Counted from the first letter of the stretch, positions 9,561-20,211 are shown. The stretch: 64,000 bases of DNA from Pseudogemmobacter hezensis (GCF_013155295.1 NZ_JABJXT010000014.1:1-64000); one strand, 5' to 3'. Notes: a model not told the origin generated them from the sequence alone. Numbers and translations are program-made.

Positions 9561-10013
9561 ATGTCGAACAAAACACCCCGTATCGCTTTTATCCGCGCCC
9601 GCTGGCATGCCGAGATCGTTGATCAGGCGCTGAAGGGCTTTTCTGACCGCGCCGCCAAAGTGCTGCCCGGCACCGAAATCGACGTCTTCGACGTGCCCGG
9701 TGCGCTTGAGGCACCGCTGGTGGCGAAAAAGCTGGCGAAAACCGGCAAATATGAGGGGATCGTGGTCGCAGCCCTGGTGGTTGACGGCGGCATCTACCGT
9801 CATGACTTTGTCGCAGGTGCTGTCGTCGATGGCCTGGTGCAGGTCGGGCTGGAAACCGAAGTACCGGTCTATTCCGTCTCGCTGACGCCGCATAACTTCC
9901 AGCCGGTCGAGGCGCTGGAAGGCTTCTACCACGCCCATTTCGTCAAGAAAGGCGCCGAGGCCGCAGAAGCCGTCAAGGCAATCCGCGGCCTCGAAGCTCA
10001 GATCAGGGCCTGA
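9561..10013 (+). CDS. ribH: 6,7-dimethyl-8-ribityllumazine synthase, RibH2 type
   Basis: 150 residues. Catalyses condensation of 5-amino-6-ribitylaminouracil with dihydroxybutanone phosphate, the penultimate riboflavin step. The sequence resembles the Brucella/Mesorhizobium RibH2 (decameric type II) enzymes rather than the icosahedral type: RIAFIRARWHAEIVDQA near the start and AALVVDGGIYRHDFVA around residue 75, where type I enzymes have the GxVIRGxTxHF motif. The start is ATG 9561 rather than an upstream in-frame ATG, which lies in the riboswitch closing stem. The gene stands alone, with no other rib genes beside it, and is controlled by the FMN riboswitch. Confidence 0.93.
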   Translation: MSNKTPRIAFIRARWHAEIVDQALKGFSDRAAKVLPGTEIDVFDVPGALEAPLVAKKLAKTGKYEGIVVAALVVDGGIYRHDFVAGAVVDGLVQVGLETEVPVYSVSLTPHNFQPVEALEGFYHAHFVKKGAEAAEAVKAIRGLEAQIRA

Positions 10014-10026
10014 GCTTAACGGCTGA

Positions 10027-11676
10027 TCAGCTCAGCCGCAGGCGGTTGCGGGACTTCAGACCGTCCCGCGTCCGCGCAACCTCTTCGGCCCGCCGCGCTT
10101 CATCCCAGTTCAGCGCGGCGGCAGCCACCCCGGCGGCCTGTTCCAGGCTGGCATCGGTCAGTATCCCGGTCACAGAAAGCGCGGTCCGGCGTTTCACCAG
10201 ATCTTCCAGATGCACGACCTGCTCATTGCGGGTGATCCAGCCCAGTTCCTGCAGGCTGTAATCGGGCGCATCCGACAGGGTGATCGGGCGCGGGCCTTCG
10301 GCCTTCGCCAGTTCGCGCGCGGTGGTGCCGTAACGGGAAAACAGGGTTTTCACCCGGCCCTGGCCCGCGCCTGTTTCGCTGGCGACCTGCGCGATCCAGC
10401 CCGCCGGATCGGCCGGATAATCGCGCCCGCCGCCAATCGCCAGATCCTGCGTTGAGACTTTCCGCGCCACGCCCAGCCGTTTCAGCACCACATCCGCCAC
10501 TTCTTCGGAAAAGCCGCGGAAGGTCGTCCATTTGCCGCCCACCAGCGAGATGACAGGCCAGGTCCGCGCCCCCTCGGGTTCCTGCACCGGGGCCGAATGG
10601 TCACGTGAGATCAGCCCCGGGTTCGCCGCATCCGAGGCCGGCAGCGGCCGGATCCCGGCATAGGCATAGACGATCTGGTCTTTCGAGAAGGACAGCCCCG
10701 GCAACAGCGACGAAATCGCCTGCATGAAATAGTCGATCTCGTCATCTTCGCAGCGCACATTGTCCGGGTCCGCCGCGCGGATATCTGACGATCCAACCAG
10801 GGCCCGGCCCAGATAGTCGAACACCAGGCAGATCCGCCCGTCATCGGCCTCGAAATAGATCATCCGGCCTTTCAGCGCGGCGATCACTCCGGGATGAGCC
10901 AGCAGGATATGCGAGCCCTTGGTGCCGCCGATCAGCTTTGTCGTCAGCCCCAGCTGCGCATTCACCTGGTCGATCCACGGCCCGCCCGCATTCAGCACGA
11001 TTTTCGGGCGGAAGGCGCGGGCGGTGCCGTCAGCCTGGGTCAGGTGGATCACATCGCCCTGAACCCCGGTCAGATGGGTGTAATTCAGCACCTCGGCGCC
11101 CGGATTGGCGCGTTTGCCATCCATCAGCAGCTCGACGACCAGGCGCTCGGGCATCCGGACGGTCGCGTCGTAATAGGCCCCCGCCGCCACGATCTTCGGC
11201 GTCAGCGGCGGGATCTCTTGCAGGGCGCGTTTTTTCGACCAGAGGCTGTGCTTTGGCATCACCCGCCGCTTCGCGCCGTAGAAATCATAAAGGCTAAGGC
11301 CGATTTTCATCAGCACCGCGCCCCGCGATCTGGGGGCCGTGGTCGAGCCGAACAGCGTGCGGATTGCCGCCGGAATGCCTTTGAACCAGGAAAAGAACGG
11401 GATCACCGTTTGCAGCGGATGCACCACATGCGGCGCGTTGCGCAGCAAAAGATTGCGCTCCAGCGTCGATTGCGCGACCAGGCGGAACTCACCCGTTTCC
11501 AGATATTTGATGCCGCCGTGGATCAGCCGTGAAGGCGCGGCCGAGGTGCCAGAGCTGAAATCGCCCTTATCGGCGATCACCACGCTAAGGCCCTGTTCGG
11601 CGATGTCGCGGAAGGTGCCCGCGCCATTGACGCCTGCACCAAGGATCAGCACGTCAATATCTTGTATATCACTCAT
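10027..11676 (-). CDS. GlpD-like FAD-dependent polyol-phosphate dehydrogenase
   Basis: 549 residues from ATG 11676, which has a GGTGGA ribosome site; ATG 11682 is also open. The FAD dinucleotide motif GAGVNGAG is at residues 13-20, followed by the glycerol-3-phosphate dehydrogenase signature (SRLIHGGIKYLE) and a C-terminal DAO-type domain. The family oxidises polyol phosphates and passes electrons to quinone. It is a paralogue of the EryB-like protein at 21782. Its position after an FGGY kinase and a DeoR regulator suggests it oxidises the kinase product. It could be an ordinary aerobic glycerol-3-phosphate dehydrogenase, but no other glp genes are present. Confidence 0.82.
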   Translation of the reverse strand: MSDIQDIDVLILGAGVNGAGTFRDIAEQGLSVVIADKGDFSSGTSAAPSRLIHGGIKYLETGEFRLVAQSTLERNLLLRNAPHVVHPLQTVIPFFSWFKGIPAAIRTLFGSTTAPRSRGAVLMKIGLSLYDFYGAKRRVMPKHSLWSKKRALQEIPPLTPKIVAAGAYYDATVRMPERLVVELLMDGKRANPGAEVLNYTHLTGVQGDVIHLTQADGTARAFRPKIVLNAGGPWIDQVNAQLGLTTKLIGGTKGSHILLAHPGVIAALKGRMIYFEADDGRICLVFDYLGRALVGSSDIRAADPDNVRCEDDEIDYFMQAISSLLPGLSFSKDQIVYAYAGIRPLPASDAANPGLISRDHSAPVQEPEGARTWPVISLVGGKWTTFRGFSEEVADVVLKRLGVARKVSTQDLAIGGGRDYPADPAGWIAQVASETGAGQGRVKTLFSRYGTTARELAKAEGPRPITLSDAPDYSLQELGWITRNEQVVHLEDLVKRRTALSVTGILTDASLEQAAGVAAAALNWDEARRAEEVARTRDGLKSRNRLRLS

Positions 11677-12439
11677 TTTCATCCACCAGTATCAGGGGCA
11701 CACCCGCAGCCAGCAAGGCATTGGCCGTGTCATCGGCAAGGGCGCGGTTTACATAGACCGCGTCAAAATCTGTCAGATCGGCAAAGCGGTGCAGCGCCAG
11801 CTTGCCGAATTTCGTATGGTCCAGCAGCAGAACGCGCCGCGCCGCCGCCTTCAGCATCGCCTGTTTGACACGCACCGCCCGCGCATCCTGGATCAGCGCC
11901 GTCACCCCGGTTGCCCCAGAGGCCGAACAGATCACCAGGTTCGCATGCAGCCCGGCCAGCGCGCTTTCGCAAAGATGGCCGATAAAGGCATTATAGGTCG
12001 GGTGGTAATCGCCGCCCAAAGCGATCAGTTCGGGCCCTTCGGGGCCTGACAGGCGGGTCATCATCCCCAGGCTGTTGGTGATCACCGTCAGCGGATCAAT
12101 CGTCGCCAGATGCGGCCCGAGCGCCGCGACGGTGGTGGAATCGTCCAGGATCACCGCCTGGCCCGGCTGAATCTCGGCCAGGGCGGCGCGGGCCAGCGCG
12201 GCTTTCGCGCCCGCCGCATGGGTCTCGCGCCAGGCGATATGGCTTTCGTAAACGCCCGAGGGCTGGGCCGAGACCGCGCCATGCAGCTTGCGCAACACGC
12301 CCTGGCGGGCGAGATCCTCGATATGGCGGTGGATCGTCATGCGCGAGACGCCAAAGGCCTGGACAAGGTCGTCGATGCGGACCTCGCCTTTTGCGATCAC
12401 CATGGCGGCGATCTCATCGCGGCGGCTGAGGGCTGTCAT
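11669..12439 (-). CDS. DeoR-family transcriptional regulator
   Basis: 256 residues. N-terminal DeoR winged helix-turn-helix (RIDDLVQAFGVSRMTIHRHI, about residues 20-40), then a DeoRC phosphosugar-sensing domain with DDSTT near residue 95 and the late DHTKFG motif. The start is ATG 12439, overlapping the kinase stop as ATGA. The end overlaps the dehydrogenase start. Members usually repress sugar or polyol operons and respond to a phosphorylated intermediate. It is paralogous to the DeoR protein at 14038; two such regulators flanking one kinase is unusual. Confidence 0.9.
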   Translation of the reverse strand: MTALSRRDEIAAMVIAKGEVRIDDLVQAFGVSRMTIHRHIEDLARQGVLRKLHGAVSAQPSGVYESHIAWRETHAAGAKAALARAALAEIQPGQAVILDDSTTVAALGPHLATIDPLTVITNSLGMMTRLSGPEGPELIALGGDYHPTYNAFIGHLCESALAGLHANLVICSASGATGVTALIQDARAVRVKQAMLKAAARRVLLLDHTKFGKLALHRFADLTDFDAVYVNRALADDTANALLAAGVPLILVDENE

Positions 12440-13956
12440 GCCAGGGCTTCCAGCTGCGGCCAAAGCGGGCCGAGTGCTGCCGCCAGGTCGCAATGCAGAC
12501 GGTAGCGCACAGACATTTCGGCGCTGCGGGCCGGGTCGGGCTGCCAGGTCTGGCCAAGCGCCGCCAGGTCGCGCGGATCGGCGGTCGGGCTGTCAAACAG
12601 CCCCACGCCCGAGCCCGCACAAAGCGCTGCAGCCCAGGCGGCGGGTTCCTCGGTCGCGGTAACCGTGACCGGCAGGCCCAGCACATCGGCAAAGACCTGG
12701 GCAAACAGCGGGTTGCGGGAAATGCCGCCGGTCAGCAGCGCGGTTTCGGGATGGAACCCATCGCGCAGCGCATCGACATGGATGCGGTGATTGAAGGCGA
12801 TCCCCTCGATCACCGCCCGCAGCATATCGCCCCGATCATGCCAGCCGCGCAGGCCCAGGAAACTGGCCGAGGCCTCTGCGCCATGCGGGCTGCCAAAGAG
12901 ATAGGGGTGGAACATCAGCGTCGAGGGGCGCTGGAAGGCGGCCTCGATATCGGGCGTGATCAGGGCGTGAAAGCTGTCGCCCGCTGCCTCGGCCTTTGCG
13001 CGGTCGCCGCCGCAGAGTGTATCAAGGAACCAGTCGTAATTCGCAGCCGATGCCGGCGAGATCGACATATTGTTCCACTCGCCCTTCCGCAGCCCGTTGC
13101 GGCAGAACCAGCGCGGGTCGATTTTGGCGGTGTTAGAGACTGTTTCATTGATCGAATAGGTGCCCGCGACAATCGCCACCCGCCCCACGCCATGCCCGCC
13201 AATCCCAAGCGCCGAGGCGGTTACATCATGCAGCCCGGCCACAACCGGCGTGCCCTCGCGCAGCCCGGTCAGCCTGGCGGCGGCTTCGGTCACATGGCCC
13301 ACCACCTGATCGGGCAGCGAAACAGGCGGCAGCGCATGGGCCAGCGCCTCAAGCCCCAGAAGGCGCAGGATTTCGGGGTCGTAGTCCTGGGTCTGAACAT
13401 TGGTGAAACCAGTGCTGGCCTCGGTCAGATCGGTGCCGATCACGCCCGAAAGGCAATAGCGCAGCCAGTCTTTGCAGGCCAGGATATGGGCGATGCGGCT
13501 GAACCGCTCTGGCTCATGCCGTTTGATCCAGGCCAGCAGCGCGGTCGGTGCCGAGGCATGGGGCATCTGCCCCGACAGCGTCAATGCGCGGGCCGCGGTG
13601 CCGTCAGCCTGCCATTGCGTCACCTGGTCTGCGGCGCGGCTGTCCAGCGACAGGATGCCAGGCCCAAGCGCCGCCCCCTGCGCATCAAGCAAATAAAGCC
13701 CGTCGCCATGCGCGGTGGCAGCCACGGCGGCGATATCGGCGGCGCGGCCTGAGAGGGCAAGCGCCTCGGAAATCGCCTCGGCGGTGGCGGCCCAGAGCTG
13801 GTTCATGTCACGCTCGACATGGCGAGGGCGTGGCATCAGCTGCGGCAGGCGCCGTCGTGCGACGGCCAAAGGCGTGCCGTGGGCGTCAAAGACCACTGCC
13901 TTGGTCACTGTCAGACCATTGTCGATGCCTAAGATACAGGGACCGGAATGCGCCAT
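12436..13956 (-). CDS. FGGY-family carbohydrate (polyol/ketose) kinase
   Basis: 506 residues with the ATP-dependent FGGY kinase fold. An N-terminal phosphate-binding segment (ILGIDNGLTVTKAVVFD) and mid-protein GLHDVTASALG precede the C-terminal FGGY half with LLTGGISRNPLFAQVFADVL. The sequence reads closer to the L-xylulose kinase LyxK/YgcE group than to EryA, which is only a family-level impression. The start ATG 13956 has a good GAGGGGGTA ribosome site. It sits between two DeoR genes and ahead of a GlpD-like dehydrogenase. The likely role is phosphorylating a polyol or ketose brought in by the upstream ABC transporter. Confidence 0.88.
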   Translation of the reverse strand: MAHSGPCILGIDNGLTVTKAVVFDAHGTPLAVARRRLPQLMPRPRHVERDMNQLWAATAEAISEALALSGRAADIAAVAATAHGDGLYLLDAQGAALGPGILSLDSRAADQVTQWQADGTAARALTLSGQMPHASAPTALLAWIKRHEPERFSRIAHILACKDWLRYCLSGVIGTDLTEASTGFTNVQTQDYDPEILRLLGLEALAHALPPVSLPDQVVGHVTEAAARLTGLREGTPVVAGLHDVTASALGIGGHGVGRVAIVAGTYSINETVSNTAKIDPRWFCRNGLRKGEWNNMSISPASAANYDWFLDTLCGGDRAKAEAAGDSFHALITPDIEAAFQRPSTLMFHPYLFGSPHGAEASASFLGLRGWHDRGDMLRAVIEGIAFNHRIHVDALRDGFHPETALLTGGISRNPLFAQVFADVLGLPVTVTATEEPAAWAAALCAGSGVGLFDSPTADPRDLAALGQTWQPDPARSAEMSVRYRLHCDLAAALGPLWPQLEALA

Positions 13957-14037
13957 ATTACCCCCTCTGACCCGCCAGGCTGTGACGGGATCCTCAGGTG
14001 TTAACATGGCATGATGAGAACTTCACATCAATAGATG

Positions 14038-14940
14038 TTACGTTGCCGTATCGTCGCCCGCCACCGGGGCCAGCTTCAGCCGCACCCCTTCATTCAGCAT
14101 GCGCTCGGCAAGGGCCGGATCCAGCCCGGAATCGACGATCACCAGATCAAACTCGCGCAGGCTGGCCATGGCATGCAGCGCCCTTCGGCTGAACTTTGAG
14201 TGGTCGGCCAGAAGGATCCGCCGATCCGCGCATTCCAGCATCGCACGCTTGATCCCGACCATGTCCTGGCTTTGGTGAAAGGCCTGGCCATCGGTGATTG
14301 CGGCGGTCGACAGAAAGGCCAGATCGGCCCGCAGCCCGCGAATGCCCGCAGAGGTGACCGGCCCCAGAAAGGCGCTGCACCAGTTGTGCAGCTGCCCGCC
14401 CAGGCCCAGAAGCGTGATATCGGGCGTGGCGCGCAGGGCATGCATCAGCGTCAGCGAATTGGTGATCGCGGTTAGCGGTACGCGGGCATTCAGATGGGGA
14501 ACCATCTCGAATACGGTGGTGCTGTCATCGAAAAAGGCGGCCTGGCCTGGCTCGATCTCGGCGCAGGCCATGGCGGCGATGGCGCGTTTCTCGGCCCCCT
14601 GGCGGGCGGTGCGAAAAGTATCCGAGGCCTCGATCAGGCTGGTCGGCGCTGCTGAAACCACGCCGCGCATCTTGCGCAAGAGGCCACGGCTGGCCAGCTC
14701 ATCCAGATCGCGGTGGGCGGTCATCAGGCTGATCCCGAAGCGCGAGGTCAGATCCTCGATCCGCATCGAGCCCTCTGACATCACCGTTTCCGCGATCAGC
14801 TGACGCCGCGCGATCTGACGTGCATGGCGGCTGTCCGAGGGGATCGGATCATATCCCGGCTCTGCCTCTGGCCCATTTTCCGGCGCATTTTTCGGCCCGG
14901 CATCCGGCAAGGTAGCGTCTGTAAATTTGGTGTTGGACAT
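14038..14940 (-). CDS. DeoR-family transcriptional regulator
   Basis: 300 residues. It has a long hydrophilic N-terminal extension (about 50 residues), a DeoR helix-turn-helix (MRIEDLTSRFGISLMTAHRDL) and a DeoRC domain with FDDSTTV and LADHSKFS. The start at ATG 14940 has a perfect GGAGG site 7 bases upstream. It lies 81 bases ahead of the FGGY kinase and after the ABC binding-protein gene on the same strand. It probably controls the kinase/dehydrogenase unit and perhaps senses its phosphorylated product. Confidence 0.9.
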   Translation of the reverse strand: MSNTKFTDATLPDAGPKNAPENGPEAEPGYDPIPSDSRHARQIARRQLIAETVMSEGSMRIEDLTSRFGISLMTAHRDLDELASRGLLRKMRGVVSAAPTSLIEASDTFRTARQGAEKRAIAAMACAEIEPGQAAFFDDSTTVFEMVPHLNARVPLTAITNSLTLMHALRATPDITLLGLGGQLHNWCSAFLGPVTSAGIRGLRADLAFLSTAAITDGQAFHQSQDMVGIKRAMLECADRRILLADHSKFSRRALHAMASLREFDLVIVDSGLDPALAERMLNEGVRLKLAPVAGDDTAT

Positions 14941-15051
14941 CAAAGGCCTCCCGGCAGCCGGACTGCGCATTTCGCCCCTATCTCAGGCGACCGGCGGTTG
15001 CAACGGAGGGGGCCTAGGGCCAGCTGTTCCGGCACCAGGCGAAAGGCGAAA

Positions 15052-15077
15052 GGCAGGCCGGGGATGCCCGGCCTGCC
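15052..15077 (-). terminator. Strong hairpin after the ABC binding-protein gene
   Basis: GGCAGGCCGGG (15052-15062) pairs perfectly with CCCGGCCTGCC (15067-15077) around a 4-base loop. It begins 9 bases after the stop of the binding-protein gene. On the minus strand it is followed by TTTCGCCTTT rather than a pure T run, so it may be an attenuator or mRNA-stabilising hairpin rather than a full terminator. Confidence 0.55.
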
Positions 15078-15085
15078 CGCAGCGC

Positions 15086-16033
15086 TTATTCCGACAGAAC
15101 GAAAGGCGCGGTGTATTTGTCGACATTCTCTGCGGTGATCAGCAGGCAGTCGAACAGCTGCTTTTCGGTTGCCGCGCCGGTCTCGCCGGTTTTGATGAAC
15201 TTGTCGGCCTGGATCACAGCCTCGCGCGAGAAGATCGCCACCGGCTGCAGCACGGTATATTGCAGCTCGCCGTTTTTGATCGCCTCGACTGCGTCGGGCG
15301 AGCCGTCGAAACCGCCGACCTTGACCTGCTCCAGCTTGCCAGCCTCTTTCAGGGCCGCAATCGCGCCAAGCGCCATCTCGTCATTGCCAGCGATCAGGCC
15401 GATGACATCGGGGTTGGCCTGCAAGAGCGACTGGGTCTTCTGATAGCCCTGAGTGCGATCCCAGTTGGCAACTTCCTGACCCGATTTCACCAGATCCGGA
15501 TATTGGCTGATCACGGTCTCATAACCGTTCGAGCGGGTCGCGGCATTGTTGTCTGCGGGGTTGCCGAACAGTTCGACGAAATTGCCGGCATCGCCCACGG
15601 CCTCAACCCAGGCCTGCGCACCCAGAGCTGCGCCCTGTGCGTTGTTCGAGACCAGCTGCGATTTGGCCAGGCCTTCCTGGTTGATCTCGGCATTGACGAG
15701 GAAAACCGGGATGCCAGCGTCAACCGCCTTTTGCACCGCACCGATGGAGCCATCGGCATTGGCCGGGTCGAGGATGATCGCCACCGATTTATTGGTGATC
15801 GCGGTGTCGATCAGCGTGCTTTCGGTATTGGTGTCATTCTTGTGCGAAGAGACATTGGCGGTATAGCCCAGCTCTTCGGCGGTTTTGCGGGCGATCTCGC
15901 CTTCGGTGAACCAATAGGGGTTCGCCGGATCGGTCACGATGATTGAGATCAGGCCCTCGGCGGATGCGGCATAGGCCATCATCGGCAAAGCGGCAGCTGC
16001 ACCCATCAGCGCGCGGCGGGTCAGTTTAAGCAT
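15086..16033 (-). CDS. Sugar/polyol ABC transporter substrate-binding protein (EryG-like)
   Basis: 315 residues of the RbsB/periplasmic-binding-protein type 1 family. The signal peptide at residues 1-24 begins with a twin arginine (TRRALMG) and ends AYAASA. The two-lobe fold shows VTDPANPYW near the start, AIILDPANADG and later IAGNDEMALGAI. It captures the substrate in the periplasm for the permease and ATPase encoded just upstream. By position opposite eryABCD it corresponds to the erythritol binding protein EryG of Rhizobium, but the ligand is inferred. The start has an excellent GGGAGGA site. Confidence 0.88.
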   Translation of the reverse strand: MLKLTRRALMGAAAALPMMAYAASAEGLISIIVTDPANPYWFTEGEIARKTAEELGYTANVSSHKNDTNTESTLIDTAITNKSVAIILDPANADGSIGAVQKAVDAGIPVFLVNAEINQEGLAKSQLVSNNAQGAALGAQAWVEAVGDAGNFVELFGNPADNNAATRSNGYETVISQYPDLVKSGQEVANWDRTQGYQKTQSLLQANPDVIGLIAGNDEMALGAIAALKEAGKLEQVKVGGFDGSPDAVEAIKNGELQYTVLQPVAIFSREAVIQADKFIKTGETGAATEKQLFDCLLITAENVDKYTAPFVLSE

Positions 16034-16112
16034 GTGTATTCCTCCCAGGGGTTGCATGCGGTCTTGCAGTCTTGCCCGGCCAGTAATGCTGCCCGGGCGA
16101 AGGTCGTCAGGC

Positions 16113-17150
16113 TCAGGCTTTCTTGCCGCCTTTGCCGGTCTGGATCGAATTCATCAGCACCGCCAGCACGATCACCGCGCCGGTGAAAACGGTCTGCCAG
16201 TAAGACGAGACACCGACGATCACGAGGCCTGCGGACAGGAAGCCGATCACGAAGGCGCCCAGCATGGTGCCCAGAACCGTGCCGCGCCCGCCGGTCAGCG
16301 CCGCGCCACCGATCACCACGGCGGCAATCGCGGTCAGCTCATAGGTGGTGCCAGCGGTGGGGCCTGCCGAGGTCAGCTGCGACGACAGAACCAGCCCTGC
16401 AACCGCCGAAAGCGCCCCCGAAAGCGTGTAGACGGTGACTTTGACGAATTTCACCGGAACGCCCGAAAGCTCTGCCGCGCGCTCATTGCCGCCCGAGGCA
16501 TAAAGCCAGCGCCCAAAGGCCGAACGGCTAAGCACCAGCCATGCGATCACCGCGCAGACCGCCAGGATCAGCACCGAGATCGGGATGCCCGCGATCCGCT
16601 CGGATCCCAGCCATTTGAAGCCGGTATTGCCCAGCTCGGCCGAGCCCGCGAGGCGGTTATAGGTCAGGCCATTGGTCAGCAAAAGCGCAACGCCGCGGGC
16701 CACATACATCACGCCCAGCGTGGCGACAAAGGCCGGAACCTTCAGATATGCGACCAACACGCCATTCACCGCGCCAACCAGGGCACCGATGGTTACGGTG
16801 ATCACCACCACCGCCCAGACCGGAGGATAAAGGATCACGCCCATGGCTTTGATCTCGATCCCCTGCATCATCGCGCCCGCGATCACCCCGCAAAGCGCCA
16901 GGATAGAGCCGACCGACAGGTCAATGCCGCCATTCAGGATCACCAGCAGCATGCCGATGGCCAAAAGGCCAAAGATCGCCACCTGGCTGGCCATGATCAG
17001 GAAATTCGAGGTCGTGAAATAATTCGGCGACAGGTAGGAGAAGACCGCGATGATCACGATCAGCGCAAAGAAGGCGCGGCCTTCCAGCAGCAGTTTCAGC
17101 AGGCTGAAACCCTGGCCCTGCGGGGCTGCGGATTTGGATGTCTGAGACAT
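16113..17150 (-). CDS. Sugar/polyol ABC transporter permease (EryF/RbsC-like)
   Basis: 345 residues with eight to ten hydrophobic segments from about residue 25 to the C terminus. The RbsC-family motif GGIDLSVGSILALCG is at ~85, and GAALTGGRGTVLGTMLGAF lies in the EAA-like cytoplasmic loop region. It forms the inner-membrane pore with the ATPase (17177) and receives substrate from the binding protein (15086). The start is taken as MSQTSKS at 17150, 26 bases after the ATPase stop. Confidence 0.9.
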   Translation of the reverse strand: MSQTSKSAAPQGQGFSLLKLLLEGRAFFALIVIIAVFSYLSPNYFTTSNFLIMASQVAIFGLLAIGMLLVILNGGIDLSVGSILALCGVIAGAMMQGIEIKAMGVILYPPVWAVVVITVTIGALVGAVNGVLVAYLKVPAFVATLGVMYVARGVALLLTNGLTYNRLAGSAELGNTGFKWLGSERIAGIPISVLILAVCAVIAWLVLSRSAFGRWLYASGGNERAAELSGVPVKFVKVTVYTLSGALSAVAGLVLSSQLTSAGPTAGTTYELTAIAAVVIGGAALTGGRGTVLGTMLGAFVIGFLSAGLVIVGVSSYWQTVFTGAVIVLAVLMNSIQTGKGGKKA

Positions 17151-17176
17151 TGTTCTGTTTTCCCCGAACTTCTCAC

Positions 17177-18714
<1,538 letters not shown>

Positions 18715-18715
<1 letters not shown>

Positions 18716-19371
18716 CACTGCACCGTCACGCTGACCGGGGTCACGCGCCACATTTTTGCGTTGATCAGGGTGAAGGCGCCGGTGACCTCAAGCGTTTTGC
18801 CGGTCAGATTGGCGGTGTCGATCCCGTCCAGCACCGCCGCCTTCATGGCGCGGTTGATGGCTGATCCGGCATCCTGATACTCGATCTGGTTTTTGAACGC
18901 CCCGAATTCGATGTCGCCGGGCGCGTCGCGCAGATCGGTGCCATTGATCGCCGGGCCGGTCTGCAGGCGAAGCCGGATATCTTCGGGCATGCCGGGAACC
19001 TGGATGTCATAGACGCCCGATTTCCCCTCAGCCGCGACGCCGGTGAACTTCACCATCATCACAACGCCCGTGGTGGCGGGGGTGCCATACTCTTTTGACG
19101 CCGCCGCCTTATCGGCCTGGACGGCCTGGGCCAGGGTGACAGCATCCACGGCCTTTGCGGTCACGACCTCTTTGATGCGCGGAAACTCGGCCGTGCCATA
19201 GCTGTCGGGCGAGAAGGCCTGCTGACGGGTATCCGCCTCAGAGCCGACGTGCACGACCTTTGTATCCAGCGCGATTGCGGCCAGCACGACAACGGCGGCC
19301 CCGGCAAGGATCCAGCGTCCACGATGCGAGGCTGTGCGCGGTGCAGCGGCGGTGTCAGGGCTTTGGCTCAT
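18715..19371 (-). CDS. DUF2291-family membrane-anchored periplasmic protein
   Basis: 218 residues with one N-terminal membrane segment (about 19-36, WILAGAAVVVLAAIAL) and a soluble periplasmic region. There is no lipobox Cys. The sequence fits the DUF2291 family, whose members are often encoded next to CUT2 sugar transporters. It is first in the transporter operon and overlaps the ATPase gene by one base, implying translational coupling. Its function is unknown; a role in substrate delivery or transporter assembly is a guess from context. Confidence 0.8.
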
Positions 19372-19639
19372 GATCAGATTCCCGGAAATTTATGGGCAGA
19401 GGTGGCAGCGGAAACCCTGGCGAAAGCCGGGGGCGCCCCGTTGTGGCGCCGCATGCCGGGGCGGGCGGTGAAGTCGCGTTCAGCCCTGCCAGCGGCAGAG
19501 GCGTGATCGGCCCCTGAATTGGCCCATGACATGCGTCTACTCCTCACCTTGCGACGGTCCCGGGTGTCACGCTCCTCAACGTGCTGGCCTCAATGTATTG
19601 GCATGGGGGCCAGGGGATTGTCGCCTGCGTCTGCGGATT

Positions 19640-19664
19640 TGTGATATTATAGTGATATATAATT
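19640..19664. promoter_or_regulatory. Candidate EryD operator/promoter, transporter side
   Basis: Reads TGTGATATTATAGTG then ATATATAATT. Its first 15 bases match 13 of 15 with the motif at 20073, and the right half also aligns after a small gap. It is a weak dyad (GATATTATA / TATAATTC). It lies 270 bases upstream of the DUF2291 gene, in the divergent region shared with eryA. EryD assignment is inference from the paired placement. Confidence 0.45.
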
Positions 19665-20072
19665 CGTCAAGTAAGATATGAAATCGGCGCATGGGCGGGT
19701 CGGTAACTTCTGGCAAGGTGCTGGCGTGGCGCAGGTTTCATGCGGATAGAATCAGGTGATTCTGGTGCCGGGCGCAGTGATTTCCGGGGGCTTGCCGCGC
19801 GGTCAGGTGGTGCGGATTGCTGCTGCAGGGGCAGCCGATTCCTGCTGCTCTTGCGTCACGCTTTTCCCACAATCATTTGATTTGATGTGATCATATGCGT
19901 CCGCATCAGCGTCCGACATTGCGGAAGCAGTTGCCGCGGTCAGGGCGGCTTGTGGCCCGGCTGGCTGCGGGCCGTCGTTCAGCTATCGGCCCGGCTTGCC
20001 CGATCAGGGGCGGGCCGCGTTTGTGAAGTTTATCTGAAATAATTTGCGCTGTCAGAAAAATAATTCATTCAC

Positions 20073-20098
20073 TATGATATTATTGTGGGATATATTTT
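20073..20098. promoter_or_regulatory. Candidate EryD operator/promoter, eryA side
   Basis: Reads TATGATATTATTGTG then GGATATATTTT, closely matching the motif at 19640. It lies about 115 bases upstream of eryA. The same AT-rich word at both divergent promoters of one regulon suggests a common regulator site. Alternatively, both could be similar AT-rich promoter elements. Confidence 0.45.
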
Positions 20099-20211
20099 GC
20101 GCTGGCTGTGGACATGCGTGTCGGGCCAGGTATTGCATAGTCATCATGACAGGGCCGGAACGGGGGAGGCTGCGCTTTATCGCGCGGGCGGACCGGCAAG
20201 AGGGACGAGTT

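Larger units (their letters stand above)
19372..20211. other. Divergent ery intergenic region, no gene
   Basis: 840 bases between the transporter arm and eryA. I find no coding region. Two AT-rich islands (19635-19690 and 20035-20100) stand out from the GC-rich background. They carry the repeated motif listed separately and probably hold the divergent promoters. A third moderately AT-rich patch at 19870-19900 contains TTTGATTTGATGTGATCATATG with a GATC-centred dyad. The ~340 bases between the two islands have no feature I can name. Confidence 0.6.
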
